Origin: Nitrincola schmidtii
Lineage (GTDB): Bacteria; Pseudomonadota; Gammaproteobacteria; Pseudomonadales; Balneatricaceae
Direction: 5' to 3'
Assembly: GCF_008973715.1 (NCBI RefSeq)
Contig: NZ_WBOL01000014.1
Span: 37,057-101,056, forward strand
DNA length: 64,000 nt
Positions 20,014 to 33,207 of this stretch are shown one piece after another (positions within the stretch are counted from its first letter, which is position 1; each line of letters begins with the position of its first letter). The notes below the pieces were generated by a model. The model was not told the DNA's origin, searched no databases, and saw nothing but the letters and a program-made list of their open reading frames with translations. A program made the position numbers and the translations under genes.

Positions 20014-21528
20014 ATGCTGAACTCCTTGGCAGCTAAATGCCTGTTCGCCATCATTGCGGGAGCATTGATGGTGTTAGCCTTTGCACCTTTTGATCTTGTT
20101 CCATTTATTCTGTTAGGACCCGCGGTTCTTTTCTGGTTACTGAACCCGCTTCAATCAAGCCGTCAAGCTGCGTTGATCGGCTGGGGGTTCGGATTTGGTT
20201 TATTTGGTGCCGGTGTTTCATGGGTATGGGTCAGCATCCACGTGTATGGTGGCGCTTCCGTCTTGATCGCCACGCTCGCTACGCTGCTGTTTGTTGCCGC
20301 TCTTGGCCTATTATTTTCGGCTCAAGCGTGGCTTTTTTATCGCTTGTTTATTGGAAAACCCCATGCGTGGCTTGCCTTTATCGCCATATGGATGGGATTT
20401 GAGTGGCTGAGAAGCTGGTTTTTAACTGGGTTTCCTTGGCTACTAACCGGTTATGCCTGGTTAGATACCCCCCTAAGCCCACTCGGCAGCCTGATGGGTG
20501 TTTGGGGGTTGTCCCTGCTTACGCTTTGCTTATCCATCGGGTTGTTTCAGGCAGCCAAGAAACGAGCTCTGCTGCCATTGGCCGTTGCCTGCATCTTGCC
20601 TATCATTGCACTCCTAACACCCAAAAGCTGGACAGAAGCCGTTCCAGACACTGAATTGAGTGTCGCACTGGTTCAACCTAATATTTCCCAGCATGATAAG
20701 TGGGATAGACGTCTGCTATCCCCAATGCTGCAGCACCTCATCAGTCTTAGTCAGCCCTATCAGGATCACGACCTAATTGTATGGCCAGAAACCGCCATTC
20801 CTTCGCTTTATTATCAAGCAGCGCCCTACACCGAACCTTTTTTTAATCGTCTAGGAAACCAACAAACAACCTTGATCAGTGGGTTTCCTTACATGACCGC
20901 GGATGCCAAAAATCCGGAACTAAGCCGTTTTCATAATAGCTTAGGCATTTTCAGCTACGGCCAAGGCGTCTATCACAAACAGCGTTTAGTTCCGTTTGGT
21001 GAATATGTTCCCTTAGAGGCACAACTTCGTGGTTTGATCGATTTTTTCGACCTGCCAATGTCGGAGTTCAGTTTGCCAGAGCATACCGAATTAACATTGG
21101 ACGTCAAAGGTCGCAAGATCGCTCCGTTAATCTGTTACGAAATCGCCTATCCGGAGCTAACTCGGCGCTCTGCGATATTAGCGGATATTATTTTGACCGT
21201 GTCTAATGACGCATGGTTTGATGATTCATTGGCAGCAGAGCAACATCTTCAAATTGCACGCATGCGCGCTGTCGAGAATGGACGCTGGCTGTTGCGCGGG
21301 ACCAATGACGGTATTACCGCATTGGTCGCACCTAATGGCGATATTGTCGATCGTTTAAGTCGAGAACAGGCTGGCGTACTCAGTGTTAAGGTGCCTTCAA
21401 TGCAAGGTCAAACACCTTATCAACGCGTTGGCTTATGGCCAGCCATGTTACTCAGCTTGCTACTGCTAGGACTCGGTTTCTGGCCAGGGTCGCGGCAACC
21501 GCTCAAAAATAACGCCATGGCACGCTGA
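20014..21528 (+). CDS. lnt: Apolipoprotein N-acyltransferase
   Basis: This 504-aa inner-membrane enzyme N-acylates the diacylglyceryl cysteine of lipoproteins, the last step of maturation. About six N-terminal helices are followed by a periplasmic nitrilase-like domain with the catalytic triad: Glu in WPETAIPS, Lys in the KQRLVPFGEY region, Cys in APLICYEIAYPE. A C-terminal helix closes it. Its 3' end overlaps the convergent zinc-ribbon gene by 63 bp. Confidence 0.96.
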   Translation: MLNSLAAKCLFAIIAGALMVLAFAPFDLVPFILLGPAVLFWLLNPLQSSRQAALIGWGFGFGLFGAGVSWVWVSIHVYGGASVLIATLATLLFVAALGLLFSAQAWLFYRLFIGKPHAWLAFIAIWMGFEWLRSWFLTGFPWLLTGYAWLDTPLSPLGSLMGVWGLSLLTLCLSIGLFQAAKKRALLPLAVACILPIIALLTPKSWTEAVPDTELSVALVQPNISQHDKWDRRLLSPMLQHLISLSQPYQDHDLIVWPETAIPSLYYQAAPYTEPFFNRLGNQQTTLISGFPYMTADAKNPELSRFHNSLGIFSYGQGVYHKQRLVPFGEYVPLEAQLRGLIDFFDLPMSEFSLPEHTELTLDVKGRKIAPLICYEIAYPELTRRSAILADIILTVSNDAWFDDSLAAEQHLQIARMRAVENGRWLLRGTNDGITALVAPNGDIVDRLSREQAGVLSVKVPSMQGQTPYQRVGLWPAMLLSLLLLGLGFWPGSRQPLKNNAMAR

Positions 21529-22017
21529 ACAAGGTTCAATGGCGTCACTTCGAATCAACAACTGCTGCTCGCCACAATTCACACACACCAGTCGTCCTGG
21601 CAAGGTAATTTCACCCGCAAGATACTGCTGTTCATCATGGGCAAGCTGCTCCCTGAGCAATTCATGTTGAACACGGGTTTTGTCTGCTAAGTCCCAAATG
21701 CGATGCATCACGGCGTTTTCTAGCGCATTCAGATCGAAATTCAGCCAGGCTGCGATACCCTCGCCGGTCTCATGAGCATAATAGCCGATCTGCTTTAAAT
21801 CACGCTCGATGTAGGCACTCAATAAATCCATTTCGTCGCGAGTCATCTCCTCAGCAGCCATCTCTAATTCAATCGCTTCTTGAATGCGAGATTGCAAAGA
21901 CTCCCAGGTTGTTTCCCCCGCTTCATCCAAACTTCGACGTAATCTGTCCAGAATACGATCATAGGCTGCCGGTGCTATTTCTGAATGCTGCACTGGTTTT
22001 TTATTTGTATCGTTCAT
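21466..22017 (-). CDS. DUF1451 zinc-ribbon protein (YbeL-like)
   Basis: This protein of about 183 aa starts at the ATG at 22017, preceded by AAGGAGTGG; six more upstream codons are open but unlikely. An N-terminal helical part (YDRILDRLRRSLDEA...) is followed by a C-terminal zinc ribbon with CVNCGEQQ and CSACHG. The family (DUF1451, E. coli YbeL) is often next to leuS, as here, and has no established function. The convergent 63-bp overlap with lnt includes the last 20 codons of this gene. Confidence 0.9.
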   Translation of the reverse strand: MNDTNKKPVQHSEIAPAAYDRILDRLRRSLDEAGETTWESLQSRIQEAIELEMAAEEMTRDEMDLLSAYIERDLKQIGYYAHETGEGIAAWLNFDLNALENAVMHRIWDLADKTRVQHELLREQLAHDEQQYLAGEITLPGRLVCVNCGEQQLLIRSDAIEPCSACHGVIFERLPRPWPETES

Positions 22018-22178
22018 AACCCACTCCTTAATCACCCAAAGGTGATACCACTAAGCCCTGTTTGCGAGCTTATATATATTGTATGCTATGCCGCATTTAG
22101 TCATCTTTCCAATTAAACAGGGTTTCTGAATCAAAGTGAGACAAAATATCGCTTTTTCAGCCCCTCATTAGGTTTTAG

Positions 22179-24782
<2,604 letters not shown>

Positions 24783-24792
24783 GAGAGATCAG

Positions 24793-25314
24793 ATGACTCG
24801 ACTGATGCCGTTTACGATGCACAACCCAAAGGCATGGATAGTATTACTGATGGTAATGCTGCTATTGGTTGCCAGTGGTTGTGGTTTCAAGTTGCGAGGA
24901 CTGTATGATATCCCACCTAGCCTATCGCGGGTGGCTATCCTAAGTGATCAAACTAACTCAGAGCTGGTTAGAACACTTGATCAAGCACTTCGAGCCAATG
25001 GTGTCACGGTAGATAACCAAGCACCCTATCGAATTGAACTGGTTGAAGAAACAATGAGCCGACGTACGCTCTCTTTAGACAGCAGTGCTCGTGCATCTGA
25101 GTATGAGTTACGTGGCGAAGTGACCTTCCAAGTCACAGATGCAGAGGGTGAGTTAGTGCTGACACCAAGATCGCTGATGTCGGAACGATCTTACAACGTC
25201 GACAGCTCGAATATTACCGCCAGTGAGTCACAGGAGCCGATTCTGCGCCAGCAGATACGTCAAGACCTAGCACAGCAGATTATGCGTCAGTACATAAGGA
25301 TTCAACTTCCGTGA
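24793..25314 (+). CDS. lptE: LPS-assembly lipoprotein LptE
   Basis: This outer-membrane lipoprotein of about 173 aa plugs LptD in lipopolysaccharide export. A hydrophobic signal sequence ends in a lipobox, VASGCGFKLRG, the usual LptE N-terminus. The ATG at 24793 is chosen because AGGAGAG lies just upstream, overlapping the leuS stop; an in-frame earlier start at 24769 inside leuS is less likely. leuS-lptE-holA is a conserved gene order. Confidence 0.93.
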   Translation: MTRLMPFTMHNPKAWIVLLMVMLLLVASGCGFKLRGLYDIPPSLSRVAILSDQTNSELVRTLDQALRANGVTVDNQAPYRIELVEETMSRRTLSLDSSARASEYELRGEVTFQVTDAEGELVLTPRSLMSERSYNVDSSNITASESQEPILRQQIRQDLAQQIMRQYIRIQLP

Positions 25315-26345
25315 AAACCCGTAGCGACCAGCTGAATGCTGTGTTGCAGCGCTATACCGGATCCAACATCTTTATGGTGCTGGGTGAAGAACCCCTGCAA
25401 TCTCAAGAATCCTGTGACGCTTTGCGTCGCTGGTTGAGGGCGCAGGGGTTTACTGAGCGTGATTTGCATCATGTCGACAATCACTTCAGCTGGGAAAGTG
25501 TGATCTTAAGCACCAATGCCCTCTCTCTTTTCGCTGATCAAAAACTCTTAGAAATCCGTGTCGGTAGCCATAAAATCAATAAAGGTGATGGTCAAATCCT
25601 GTTTGATTGGCTAAAAGATCCCTCACCGGATACCGCTTTACTGTTAATCATCGATAAAGTGGATGCTGCTGCACGAAAATCACATTGGTTTAAACAGATT
25701 GAATCTCAAGGAGTCCTGGTTGAGGTTCATGCACCTGACTCAGGACAACTTCCTCAATGGCTATCACAACGCGCAAGCTCGTTAAGTATTCAGTTGGATC
25801 ATGAAGCACTACAAGTACTTTGCGAGCGAATCGAGGGTAACTTGCTTGCCGCACAGCAAGAACTCGCTAAACTGCAACTACTCTATGCAGATCAACAGAT
25901 TACTGCAGAGCAGGTGATCGCATCGGTATCTGATAGCTCACGCTATGATGTCTTTGCACTCACCGAGTCAGCTCTGGCTCACCAACCTGAGCGCTGCGAA
26001 AAGATTCTGACCGCATTAATTCATGAGGGTTTAGAGGCGCCCGTGATCTTATGGGCACTCACGCGAGAAATCAGAACACTTTACAACGTACAACTGGCTT
26101 TGCAGCAAGGACAGTCTTATGACAGCTTGTGCCAGAAAGAGCGCATTTGGGGTAAACGAAAAGCATTGGTACGTAAAGCTAGCCAGTCTTTGCCAGCAGC
26201 AACGCTTGAGTCTATGCTTCAATCAGCAGCAGTTGCCGATCAAGCGATTAAAGGCATGCGTAACGAAAGTCCTTGGTTGATCATTCGCCAGATCACGTTA
26301 AAACTCGCAGGCGTTTCTCTGTTGCCAGATACCCTTAATAGCTAA
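25311..26345 (+). CDS. holA: DNA polymerase III delta subunit
   Basis: This 344-aa clamp-loader subunit opens the beta clamp. The N-terminal part carries the delta-subunit pattern FMVLGEEPLQSQESCDALR and the AAA+-like core lacks catalytic motifs, as is normal. The GTG start at 25311 overlaps the lptE stop (GTGA) with AGGA nine bases upstream. The position after lptE is conserved in gammaproteobacteria. Confidence 0.95.
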   Translation: MKTRSDQLNAVLQRYTGSNIFMVLGEEPLQSQESCDALRRWLRAQGFTERDLHHVDNHFSWESVILSTNALSLFADQKLLEIRVGSHKINKGDGQILFDWLKDPSPDTALLLIIDKVDAAARKSHWFKQIESQGVLVEVHAPDSGQLPQWLSQRASSLSIQLDHEALQVLCERIEGNLLAAQQELAKLQLLYADQQITAEQVIASVSDSSRYDVFALTESALAHQPERCEKILTALIHEGLEAPVILWALTREIRTLYNVQLALQQGQSYDSLCQKERIWGKRKALVRKASQSLPAATLESMLQSAAVADQAIKGMRNESPWLIIRQITLKLAGVSLLPDTLNS

Positions 26346-26368
26346 TGAAACAATGACTCAAAAAACTA

Positions 26369-26728
26369 ATGGATAGCATGATGAAAATTTACCCTTGGCT
26401 AACATTGGCCGCCGTGATGTTTCTCATCAGTGGTTGTGATCGCGAGCCATCTCCAAAAAACATGACCCGGGGTGATCAGCTTTATGCTTACTATTGTCAA
26501 GAATGCCACACTTATCAGGGTTTAGGCGCTCAACTGCAAAATCTTCCGCCCGGCGTGAACCAGCTTCAAGTGCATGATGTAGTGCTTATAATTAAGCATG
26601 GCGCTCAGCTAGGTCATCCAATGGGACGCTTTCCTGGACTGTCGGATCAACAAGCTTTTACGGTTGCTGAATATGCCGTTGCCATGCGACGACAAGAACG
26701 TGAGCGCCAGCTACAAGGTTCTGATTAA
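26369..26728 (+). CDS. Monohaem cytochrome c lipoprotein
   Basis: This 119-aa protein has a signal sequence with a lipobox (FLISGCDREPS) and a single haem-binding CxxCH motif (YYCQECHTY), followed by a distal methionine candidate in HPMGRFPGLSD. It is therefore probably a membrane-anchored periplasmic cytochrome c of the c5/c-555 kind. The start may be 26369 or the ATG at 26378; neither has a strong ribosome site. Its redox partner is not evident from the neighbours. Confidence 0.85.
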   Translation: MDSMMKIYPWLTLAAVMFLISGCDREPSPKNMTRGDQLYAYYCQECHTYQGLGAQLQNLPPGVNQLQVHDVVLIIKHGAQLGHPMGRFPGLSDQQAFTVAEYAVAMRRQERERQLQGSD

Positions 26729-26789
26729 AAACCTCTGATTAAAAAGCTCTAACTTACAAGCTTTGATTAACACTTAATAACTTGTGCTA

Positions 26790-28217
26790 TTAGGAGTCGT
26801 CCTCTTCATCAGCCGTTTCCAAACCTAGCTCTTTGATTTTTCTTGTCAGTGTATTTCGCCCCCAGCCTAATAACTCAGCGGCATCACGCTTACGGCCAGC
26901 GGTATGCTTCAAAGCAACCTCTATCATGGCATGCTCGAAGGTAGGCAAGGCTTCATTCAGTATCCCTTTCCGACCACGTGATAATTGCTGATCCGCCCAG
27001 TTACGCAGCAGTTGATCCCAATTTCCTTCCACTAAGTGGCTCGTTTCTGGACGATCCAACAACTCGGGCGGAAGATCGGATACTAGCACTTCTCGACCCG
27101 ACGCCATGACCGTTAACCAGCGACAGGTATTTTCCAGTTGACGCACATTACCAGGCCATGGCAATTCACAGATAAACTCTTCCGTTTCTGGCTTTAGCGT
27201 TTTTGGCTCGACATTTAGCTCTTCAGCTGAGCGCGACAAAAAATACCGTGCAAGACGAGGAATATCTTCGCGCCGCTGAGACAAGCGCGGAATATGAATT
27301 CGTATCACGTTTAAGCGGTGAAATAGATCTTCACGAAAACGGCCTTCACGCACTAGGTTTTCTAGGTTTTGGTGGGTTGCGGCAATAATACGAACATCGA
27401 CTTTGACGGGAGTATGACCACCCACACGGTAAAACTCACCATCTGCCAAAACACGCAATAAACGAGTTTGCGTGTCGGCTGGCATATCACCTATTTCATC
27501 TAAAAACAGAGTTCCACCATCCGCCTGCTCAAAGCGGCCTCGACGGGCGGCCGCAGCTCCGGTAAAGGCTCCTTTTTCATGACCAAACAGCTCCGATTCG
27601 ATCAAGTCTTTTGGTATAGCGGCCATATTCAACGGGATAAATGGATGCGCCACTCTAGGGCTGTGACGGTGTAAAGCATGGGCAACCAACTCTTTACCTG
27701 TCCCTGAATCACCATTGATGAGCACAGTGATATTCGATTGCGACAAACGACCAATGGCACGAAACACTTCCTGCATGGCAGGTGCTTCACCGATAATTTC
27801 AGCGGTATCTGTTTCGATCAACTCGGGTGCTTTTTCACGTTGCTCGTGGGCATGAACAACGGCACGAGAAACCAAGGCTACCGCATCATCCACATCAAAA
27901 GGTTTGGGTAGATACTCAAAAGCACCCCCACGATATGAGGCTACTGCGCTGTCTAAATCAGAATGTGCCGTCATGATAATAATGGGCAGCGTGGGATGAT
28001 CTTTATGAATGCGCTCGAGCATTTCTAAACCATCCATACCAGGCATGCGAATATCACTGATGATGGCATCCGGTTGCTCTTGGGTCAGTTTATTCAACAA
28101 TGGATCGGCAGCTTCAAACAGCGTAGCTTTGAGACCAGCAGATGTCAGTGCCTTATCGAGTACCCAACGAATCGATCGGTCATCATCAACGACCCAAACG
28201 TTACCGGTTGTTTTCAT
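26790..28217 (-). CDS. ntrC: Nitrogen regulator NtrC (GlnG)
   Basis: This 475-aa sigma-54 activator has a receiver (phosphoacceptor D55 in [12 protein letters not shown]), an AAA+ domain ([14 protein letters not shown]) and a Fis-type helix-turn-helix ([20 protein letters not shown]), with the NtrC-specific C-terminus. It overlaps ntrB by 17 bp and lies downstream of glnA. Phosphorylated NtrC binds enhancer palindromes to activate glnA and other nitrogen-limitation genes; such palindromes are visible at 29400, 31077 and, more weakly, 39403-39436. Confidence 0.96.
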   Translation of the reverse strand: MKTTGNVWVVDDDRSIRWVLDKALTSAGLKATLFEAADPLLNKLTQEQPDAIISDIRMPGMDGLEMLERIHKDHPTLPIIIMTAHSDLDSAVASYRGGAFEYLPKPFDVDDAVALVSRAVVHAHEQREKAPELIETDTAEIIGEAPAMQEVFRAIGRLSQSNITVLINGDSGTGKELVAHALHRHSPRVAHPFIPLNMAAIPKDLIESELFGHEKGAFTGAAAARRGRFEQADGGTLFLDEIGDMPADTQTRLLRVLADGEFYRVGGHTPVKVDVRIIAATHQNLENLVREGRFREDLFHRLNVIRIHIPRLSQRREDIPRLARYFLSRSAEELNVEPKTLKPETEEFICELPWPGNVRQLENTCRWLTVMASGREVLVSDLPPELLDRPETSHLVEGNWDQLLRNWADQQLSRGRKGILNEALPTFEHAMIEVALKHTAGRKRDAAELLGWGRNTLTRKIKELGLETADEEDDS

Positions 28218-29274
28218 GGCTTTGCTCCAGCGGAATTAATAATTGGAAACGCGTGTTGCCAGGTTCTGTTGTGCATTCAATCAAGCCCTGATGACGATTA
28301 ATAATCGACTGAGCGATTGATAAACCAAGCCCTGAACCTTCAGCTCGACCGGTCACCATCGGATAAAAAATAGAGGATAAAAGTTCTTCGGGAATACCCG
28401 GACCGTTGTCAATAATCTCTATCGAACAAACTAAACGGTGCCGTTCTGTTCCTAATGTCATCTGGCGGAGCGCTCGAGTACGAAGAGTAATACTAGGCTG
28501 TTCAGTGGCTGATTCGTGCATTGCCTGCATCGCATTACGGACAATATTTAAAATGGCCTGAATGAGTTGCTCTTTATCACCCGAAAACTCAGGAATACTA
28601 GGATCATAATCCCGTGTTAGCTGAATTCTTTCTTCTGACTCTGCTCTGACCAAACTACACACCCGTTCCAGAATTGCGTGCACATTGACGCTTTCGAGTT
28701 TGGGTAACTTATGTGGTCCCAATAAACGATCAACTAGATTACGTAAACGATCTGCTTCATCAATAATCACGCGGGTATAGTCGTGCAGTTCTTCATCAGC
28801 CAGTTCACGCTCTAGCAACTGTGCCGCTCCACGAATTCCTCCCAATGGGTTTTTAATTTCGTGAGCTAGACCTCTGACTAAGGAACGTGCAGTGGCATGG
28901 CGTGTCAGCAACTCTTCTTCGCGCTCAATTCTCATTAATCGGTCACGAGCCTGTATTTCAAGCATCAAGCCGATGTTTGGGCTGACATTAACACTGTAAT
29001 CGATTAACGACTCCTGCCCCATCGCATTCATTAAACGCGCCTCTCTTTTACTATAGGGGTGCATGGTTTTTAATGCATCACGTAGCAAAATCAAATCATC
29101 TTCATTGAACACCAACCAATCTTGAATTGCTTTGCCTTGTAAACGTCGCAATGAAGCTTGCAGCAACATTTCTGCAGCTGGATTCATATATTGAATAAAC
29201 AATTGGTCGTTCAACAGGATCACTGACGTCGTCAAGTTATCTAATAATTGTTGATGAATCGATTTCATGGGCAT
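28201..29274 (-). CDS. ntrB: Nitrogen sensor kinase NtrB (GlnL)
   Basis: This 357-aa cytoplasmic kinase/phosphatase has an N-terminal PAS domain (about 5-120), HisKA with H138 in GLAHEIKNPLGGIRGAA and a HATPase with DNGPGIPEE and GSGLGLSIAQS. NtrB is controlled by PII protein and phosphorylates NtrC. The ATG at 29274 has GGAGAG six bases upstream. An NtrC-type palindrome lies about 125 bp upstream. Confidence 0.96.
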   Translation of the reverse strand: MPMKSIHQQLLDNLTTSVILLNDQLFIQYMNPAAEMLLQASLRRLQGKAIQDWLVFNEDDLILLRDALKTMHPYSKREARLMNAMGQESLIDYSVNVSPNIGLMLEIQARDRLMRIEREEELLTRHATARSLVRGLAHEIKNPLGGIRGAAQLLERELADEELHDYTRVIIDEADRLRNLVDRLLGPHKLPKLESVNVHAILERVCSLVRAESEERIQLTRDYDPSIPEFSGDKEQLIQAILNIVRNAMQAMHESATEQPSITLRTRALRQMTLGTERHRLVCSIEIIDNGPGIPEELLSSIFYPMVTGRAEGSGLGLSIAQSIINRHQGLIECTTEPGNTRFQLLIPLEQSHENNR

Positions 29275-29399
29275 TTAAAACTCTCCTCTTGCTATGACTT
29301 AGCAAGATCGATGCCACTTAACTGAATAAGACTGATCCAAAAAAGGGCAGAAAACAGGGCACTTCAAGCCTTTGATCATAGAACAAGCTAAAACAAAAC

Positions 29400-29414
29400 G
29401 CACCATGATGGTGC
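29400..29414. promoter_or_regulatory. NtrC-type operator upstream of ntrBC
   Basis: GCACCATGATGGTGC is a perfect inverted repeat matching the known NtrC consensus GCAC-N7-GTGC. It lies between the glnA terminator and ntrB, where NtrC is known in enterics to repress the glnL promoter. Confidence 0.85.
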
Positions 29415-29452
29415 AAATGCTTTAAATCTGGGCAGGAGTTTTGTGACTAAAA

Positions 29453-29484
29453 TAGGCACAAAAAAGCCCCCTTGCGGAGGCTTT
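29453..29484 (-). terminator. glnA terminator
   Basis: Arms 29463-29471 and 29476-29484 form a 9-bp stem with one mismatch and a four-base loop. On the minus strand it is followed by TTTTTTGTG. It lies 18 bp after the glnA stop, leaving ntrBC to its own promoter or to partial read-through. Confidence 0.88.
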
Positions 29485-29502
29485 CTATACACCGTCTGTT
29501 AA

Positions 29503-30909
29503 TTAGACAGAGTAGTACAGATCAAACTCAACTGGGTGAGTCGTCATGTTGACACGTTCAACTTCAGCTCGTTTCAGCTTGATGTAAGCATCCAACATAT
29601 CTTTAGAGAACACGCCACCTTTGGTAAGGAACTCATGATCTGCTTCCAGAGCGTTCAACGCCTCAGTTAAGCTAGAAACAACGGTTGGAATAGTTGCTGC
29701 TTCTTCTGGTGGCAAGTCGTACAGATCTTTATCTGCTGGATCACCAGGGTGAATCTTGTTCTGGATACCATCAATACCCGCCATCAACAGTGCTGCGAAG
29801 CACAGGTATGGGTTCGCTGCTGGATCAGGGAAGCGAGCTTCTACACGACGCGCTTTCGGAGTCGTTGTGTAAGGAATACGCAATGATGCAGAGCGGTTAC
29901 GTGCTGAGTAAGCCAACATAACAGGTGCTTCGAAACCAGGAACTAAGCGCTTGTAAGAGTTAGTAGATGGGTTACATAGTGCGTTCAATGCCTTAGCATG
30001 CTTGATGATACCGCCTATGTAGTAAAGTGCCGTGTCACTTAGACCACCGTAGCCTTCACCCGCAAAGATGTTTTTACCATCTTTTGACATAGATAAATGC
30101 ACGTGCATACCAGAGCCGTTATCACCTACTAGTGGCTTAGGCATAAAGGTAGCTGTTTTACCGTAAGCATGCGCAACGTTGTGTACACAGTACTTCAGAA
30201 TTTGCACTTCGTCAGCTTTCTTAACCAGTGTGTTACCACGAACACCGATCTCACACTGACCAGCAGTCGCTACTTCATGGTGATGTACTTCAATGGTTAA
30301 GCCCATCGCTTCCATCGCATCACACATTGCTGCACGAAGATCATGTAAAGAGTCGATTGGCGGAACTGGGAAGTAACCACCTTTGACGCGTGGACGGTGA
30401 CCTGTGTTACCACCTTCGATCTTGTGGTTAGACGCCCAAGACGCTTCTTCAGAGCTAATGGTATAGCCACAACCACCGATGTCAGCATGCCAGCTCACTT
30501 CATCAAATACGAAGAATTCTGGTTCTGGACCAAGCATCGCCGAGTCAGCAATACCGGTTGAGGCTAGGAACTGTTCGGCACGAAGTGCAACCGAACGTGG
30601 GTCGCGATCGTAACCTTGACCAGTAGCAGGCTCAACGATATTACAACGAACAATGATGGTCGGCGCTTCAGTGAAAGGATCCAGTACAGAAGCAGAATCA
30701 TCCGGCATCAGGATCATGTCAGACTCGTTAATACCTTTCCAACCGGCAATGGAAGAACCATCAAACATTTTGCCTTCTTCAAAGAACGAGTCACCCATGT
30801 CAGAGACAGGGATAGTAACGTGCTGCTCTTTACCTTTGAAATCTGTGAAACGCATGTCCACCCATTTCGCATTGTGTTCTTTGATCAGATTCAGAGTATG
30901 CTCTGACAT
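29503..30909 (-). CDS. glnA: Glutamine synthetase type I
   Basis: This 468-aa dodecameric enzyme makes glutamine from glutamate and ammonia. It shows the type I signatures [25 protein letters not shown], the ATP-binding [14 protein letters not shown], and the adenylylation site tyrosine in [11 protein letters not shown]. The ATG follows GGAGCG. It is the first gene of the glnA-ntrB-ntrC cluster and has a sigma-54 promoter upstream. Confidence 0.98.
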   Translation of the reverse strand: MSEHTLNLIKEHNAKWVDMRFTDFKGKEQHVTIPVSDMGDSFFEEGKMFDGSSIAGWKGINESDMILMPDDSASVLDPFTEAPTIIVRCNIVEPATGQGYDRDPRSVALRAEQFLASTGIADSAMLGPEPEFFVFDEVSWHADIGGCGYTISSEEASWASNHKIEGGNTGHRPRVKGGYFPVPPIDSLHDLRAAMCDAMEAMGLTIEVHHHEVATAGQCEIGVRGNTLVKKADEVQILKYCVHNVAHAYGKTATFMPKPLVGDNGSGMHVHLSMSKDGKNIFAGEGYGGLSDTALYYIGGIIKHAKALNALCNPSTNSYKRLVPGFEAPVMLAYSARNRSASLRIPYTTTPKARRVEARFPDPAANPYLCFAALLMAGIDGIQNKIHPGDPADKDLYDLPPEEAATIPTVVSSLTEALNALEADHEFLTKGGVFSKDMLDAYIKLKRAEVERVNMTTHPVEFDLYYSV

Positions 30910-30996
30910 AGGACGCTCCTATTAAATTTCTAAATGAATGCATTAAGCCGGATCTGCCGGACTGCAAACCGACACGACTGCTTGTATTTAAACAAA

Positions 30997-31011
30997 GCAA
31001 TACCCGTGCCA
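30997..31011 (-). promoter_or_regulatory. Sigma-54 promoter of glnA
   Basis: On the minus strand the sequence reads TGGCACGGGTATTGC, an exact match to the RpoN consensus TGGCAC-N5-TTGC. The predicted transcript start is near 30985, giving a leader of about 75 nt before glnA. Confidence 0.92.
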
Positions 31012-31076
31012 GAGTCATAAAGCCGCATAAATACAGCAGGCTTCATCACTGTTAACGCAATAACCGTCACCAAACC

Positions 31077-31091
31077 GCCCTATTATGGTGC
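31077..31091. promoter_or_regulatory. NtrC-like enhancer box of glnA
   Basis: GCCCTATTATGGTGC fits GCAC-N7-GTGC with one mismatch. Its centre lies about 100 bp upstream of the predicted glnA start, a usual enhancer distance. Confidence 0.6.
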
Positions 31092-31263
31092 ACATCTTTA
31101 CAATTACGCCCTTATTTGAAGCATTGACATCAATTAGGGGCTTTTAATGTGCAACCATCGTACTATCCTACGCCAAATTGAAGATTCTTGCGCTATAGCA
31201 GTGCATTATTTTTGGTGAGCAATTTATGAACAAACTTTCGTCGATTGTTGAAGCGTTGTCACG

Positions 31264-31269
31264 TATAAT
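31264..31269 (+). promoter_or_regulatory. Candidate -10 element of typA
   Basis: A perfect TATAAT lies 33 bp before the typA GTG. The -35 at a 17-bp distance (TCGATT) is poor. Confidence 0.4.
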
Positions 31270-31302
31270 GCGCCACTTTACAAAGAAACTTGGAACACTC
31301 TT

Positions 31303-33111
31303 GTGATCGAAAACCTGAGAAATATCGCCATCATTGCACACGTTGACCACGGTAAAACCACCTTGGTTGATAAACTTTTACAACAGTCTGGTACGCTGAC
31401 ACGTCGCGATGAAAGCGCTGAACGTATCATGGACTCTAATGACCAAGAACGTGAACGTGGAATCACCATTTTAGCGAAAAACACTGCTATCAAATGGAAT
31501 GACTATCGTATCAATATCGTAGACACCCCTGGGCACGCTGACTTCGGTGGAGAAGTTGAGCGAGTTCTTTCCATGGTTGACTCGGTATTACTGCTTGTCG
31601 ATGCAGTCGATGGGCCGATGCCTCAAACACGCTTTGTTACACAAAAAGCCTTTGCACAGGGTCTGAGTCCTATTGTTGTTATCAACAAAGTTGACCGTCC
31701 TGGTGCGCGCCCAGATTGGGTCATGGATCAGGTATTTGATCTATTCGACAACCTAGGAGCAACTGACGAACAGTTAGACTTCCCTGTTGTTTATGCTTCT
31801 GCATTAAATGGTATTGCCGGTCTTGATCATGAAGAGATGGCCGACGACATGACGCCACTGTTCGAAGCCATTGTTAAGCATGTACATCCACCAAGAGTTG
31901 ATCCTGAAGGTCCTTTACAGCTTCAGATTTCCGCCCTGGACTACAATAGCTACGTCGGTGTTATCGGTGTGGGCCGTATCAGTCGAGGCCGTCTTAAAAC
32001 CAACACTTCTGTAAAAGTTATTGATAGCCATGCTGGCTTACGTTCTGGTCGCATACTGCAAGTGATGGGCTACCACGGTCTAGAGCGCGTAGAAGTTGAA
32101 GACGCTGAAGCGGGTGATATCGTCTGTGTAACCGGTCTTGATCAGCTTAACATCTCTGACACCATCTGTGATCCTAACTGTATTGAAGCGCTACCTGCAC
32201 TCTCAGTAGATGAACCCACCGTGTCGATGACTTTCCAAGTCAACGACTCACCTTTCGCCGGTCAAGATGGTAAATTCGTCACCAGCCGTAACATTAAAGA
32301 GCGCTTAGAGCGTGAATTGATTCATAACGTGGCACTGCGTGTAGAGCCAGGTGAAACACCTGAGAAATTTAAAGTCTCTGGTCGTGGTGAACTGCATCTG
32401 TCGGTTCTGATTGAATCAATGCGTCGCGAAGGCTTCGAGCTGGGCGTTTCTCGTCCCGAAGTTATTCAAAAAGTAGTTGATGGTGAGATTCGTGAGCCTT
32501 ACGAGCTAGTCATGCTGGATGTTGAAGAACAACATCAAGGTTCTGTTATTGAGGAGTTGGGTCGTCGTAAAGGCGATATGACCAATATGGAAGTGGATGG
32601 TAAAGGACGTGTTCGCGTTACCTTCATGATCCCTTCACGTGGCTTGATAGGCTTCCGTAGCCAATTCATGACCATGACCTCGGGAACTGGCATCATGACC
32701 TCTGTATTCGATCACTATGGTCGCGTTAAAGATGGCGATATGGGCGAGCGTAACAACGGCGTACTCGTTTCCATGGTGAATGGCAAGGTGCTTGGTTTTG
32801 CACTGTTTAACCTTCAAGAACGTGGCCGTCTATTTATTCCGCCTAATATCGAAGTTTATGAAGGCATGGTTATCGGTATTCACAGTCGCTCAAATGACTT
32901 AGTGGTAAACCCAACCAAGGGCAAGCAGCTGACCAACGTGCGTGCATCGGGTACCGATGAAAACATCGTATTGACGCCGCCGATCAGATTCTCTCTTGAA
33001 CAAGCACTCGACTTTATCGAAGACGACGAATTGGTTGAGGTCACACCTAACCATATTCGCATTCGCAAGAAGCTTCTGAAAGAGAACGAGCGTAAGCGTA
33101 ATAAGAAGTAA
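31303..33111 (+). CDS. typA: Translational GTPase TypA/BipA
   Basis: This 602-aa elongation-factor-like GTPase acts on ribosomes under stress and in 50S assembly. It has G1 [10 protein letters not shown]3 [17 protein letters not shown]4 [10 protein letters not shown] and the BipA-specific C-terminal domain. The start is a GTG at 31303, the first codon that includes the conserved N-terminus [13 protein letters not shown] terminator follows. Confidence 0.97.
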   Translation: MIENLRNIAIIAHVDHGKTTLVDKLLQQSGTLTRRDESAERIMDSNDQERERGITILAKNTAIKWNDYRINIVDTPGHADFGGEVERVLSMVDSVLLLVDAVDGPMPQTRFVTQKAFAQGLSPIVVINKVDRPGARPDWVMDQVFDLFDNLGATDEQLDFPVVYASALNGIAGLDHEEMADDMTPLFEAIVKHVHPPRVDPEGPLQLQISALDYNSYVGVIGVGRISRGRLKTNTSVKVIDSHAGLRSGRILQVMGYHGLERVEVEDAEAGDIVCVTGLDQLNISDTICDPNCIEALPALSVDEPTVSMTFQVNDSPFAGQDGKFVTSRNIKERLERELIHNVALRVEPGETPEKFKVSGRGELHLSVLIESMRREGFELGVSRPEVIQKVVDGEIREPYELVMLDVEEQHQGSVIEELGRRKGDMTNMEVDGKGRVRVTFMIPSRGLIGFRSQFMTMTSGTGIMTSVFDHYGRVKDGDMGERNNGVLVSMVNGKVLGFALFNLQERGRLFIPPNIEVYEGMVIGIHSRSNDLVVNPTKGKQLTNVRASGTDENIVLTPPIRFSLEQALDFIEDDELVEVTPNHIRIRKKLLKENERKRNKK

Positions 33112-33124
33112 TCTTATTGAGTTT

Positions 33125-33154
33125 AAAAAAGGCAGCCATCAGCTGCCTTTTTTT
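33125..33154 (+). terminator. typA terminator
   Basis: GGCAGC (33131-33136) pairs with GCTGCC (33142-33147), flanked by AAAAAA and TTTTTTT, forming a strong rho-independent terminator 14 bp after the typA stop. Confidence 0.92.
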
Positions 33155-33207
33155 GTATCATCACTCAGCAAATACCAACCTAAAATAAAAGTAGATCGGA
33201 GCCAGAT

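Larger units (their letters stand above)
30910..31302. other. Divergent regulatory region between glnA and typA
   Basis: This 393-bp stretch holds no supported gene. It carries the glnA sigma-54 promoter (30997-31011), an NtrC-like box (31077-31091) and a typA -10 candidate (31264-31269), each listed separately. Confidence 0.7.

Noticed and set aside
31168..31350. Possible small minus-strand gene in the glnA-typA gap
   Set aside because: It overlaps the start of typA on the other strand and has no supporting signals.
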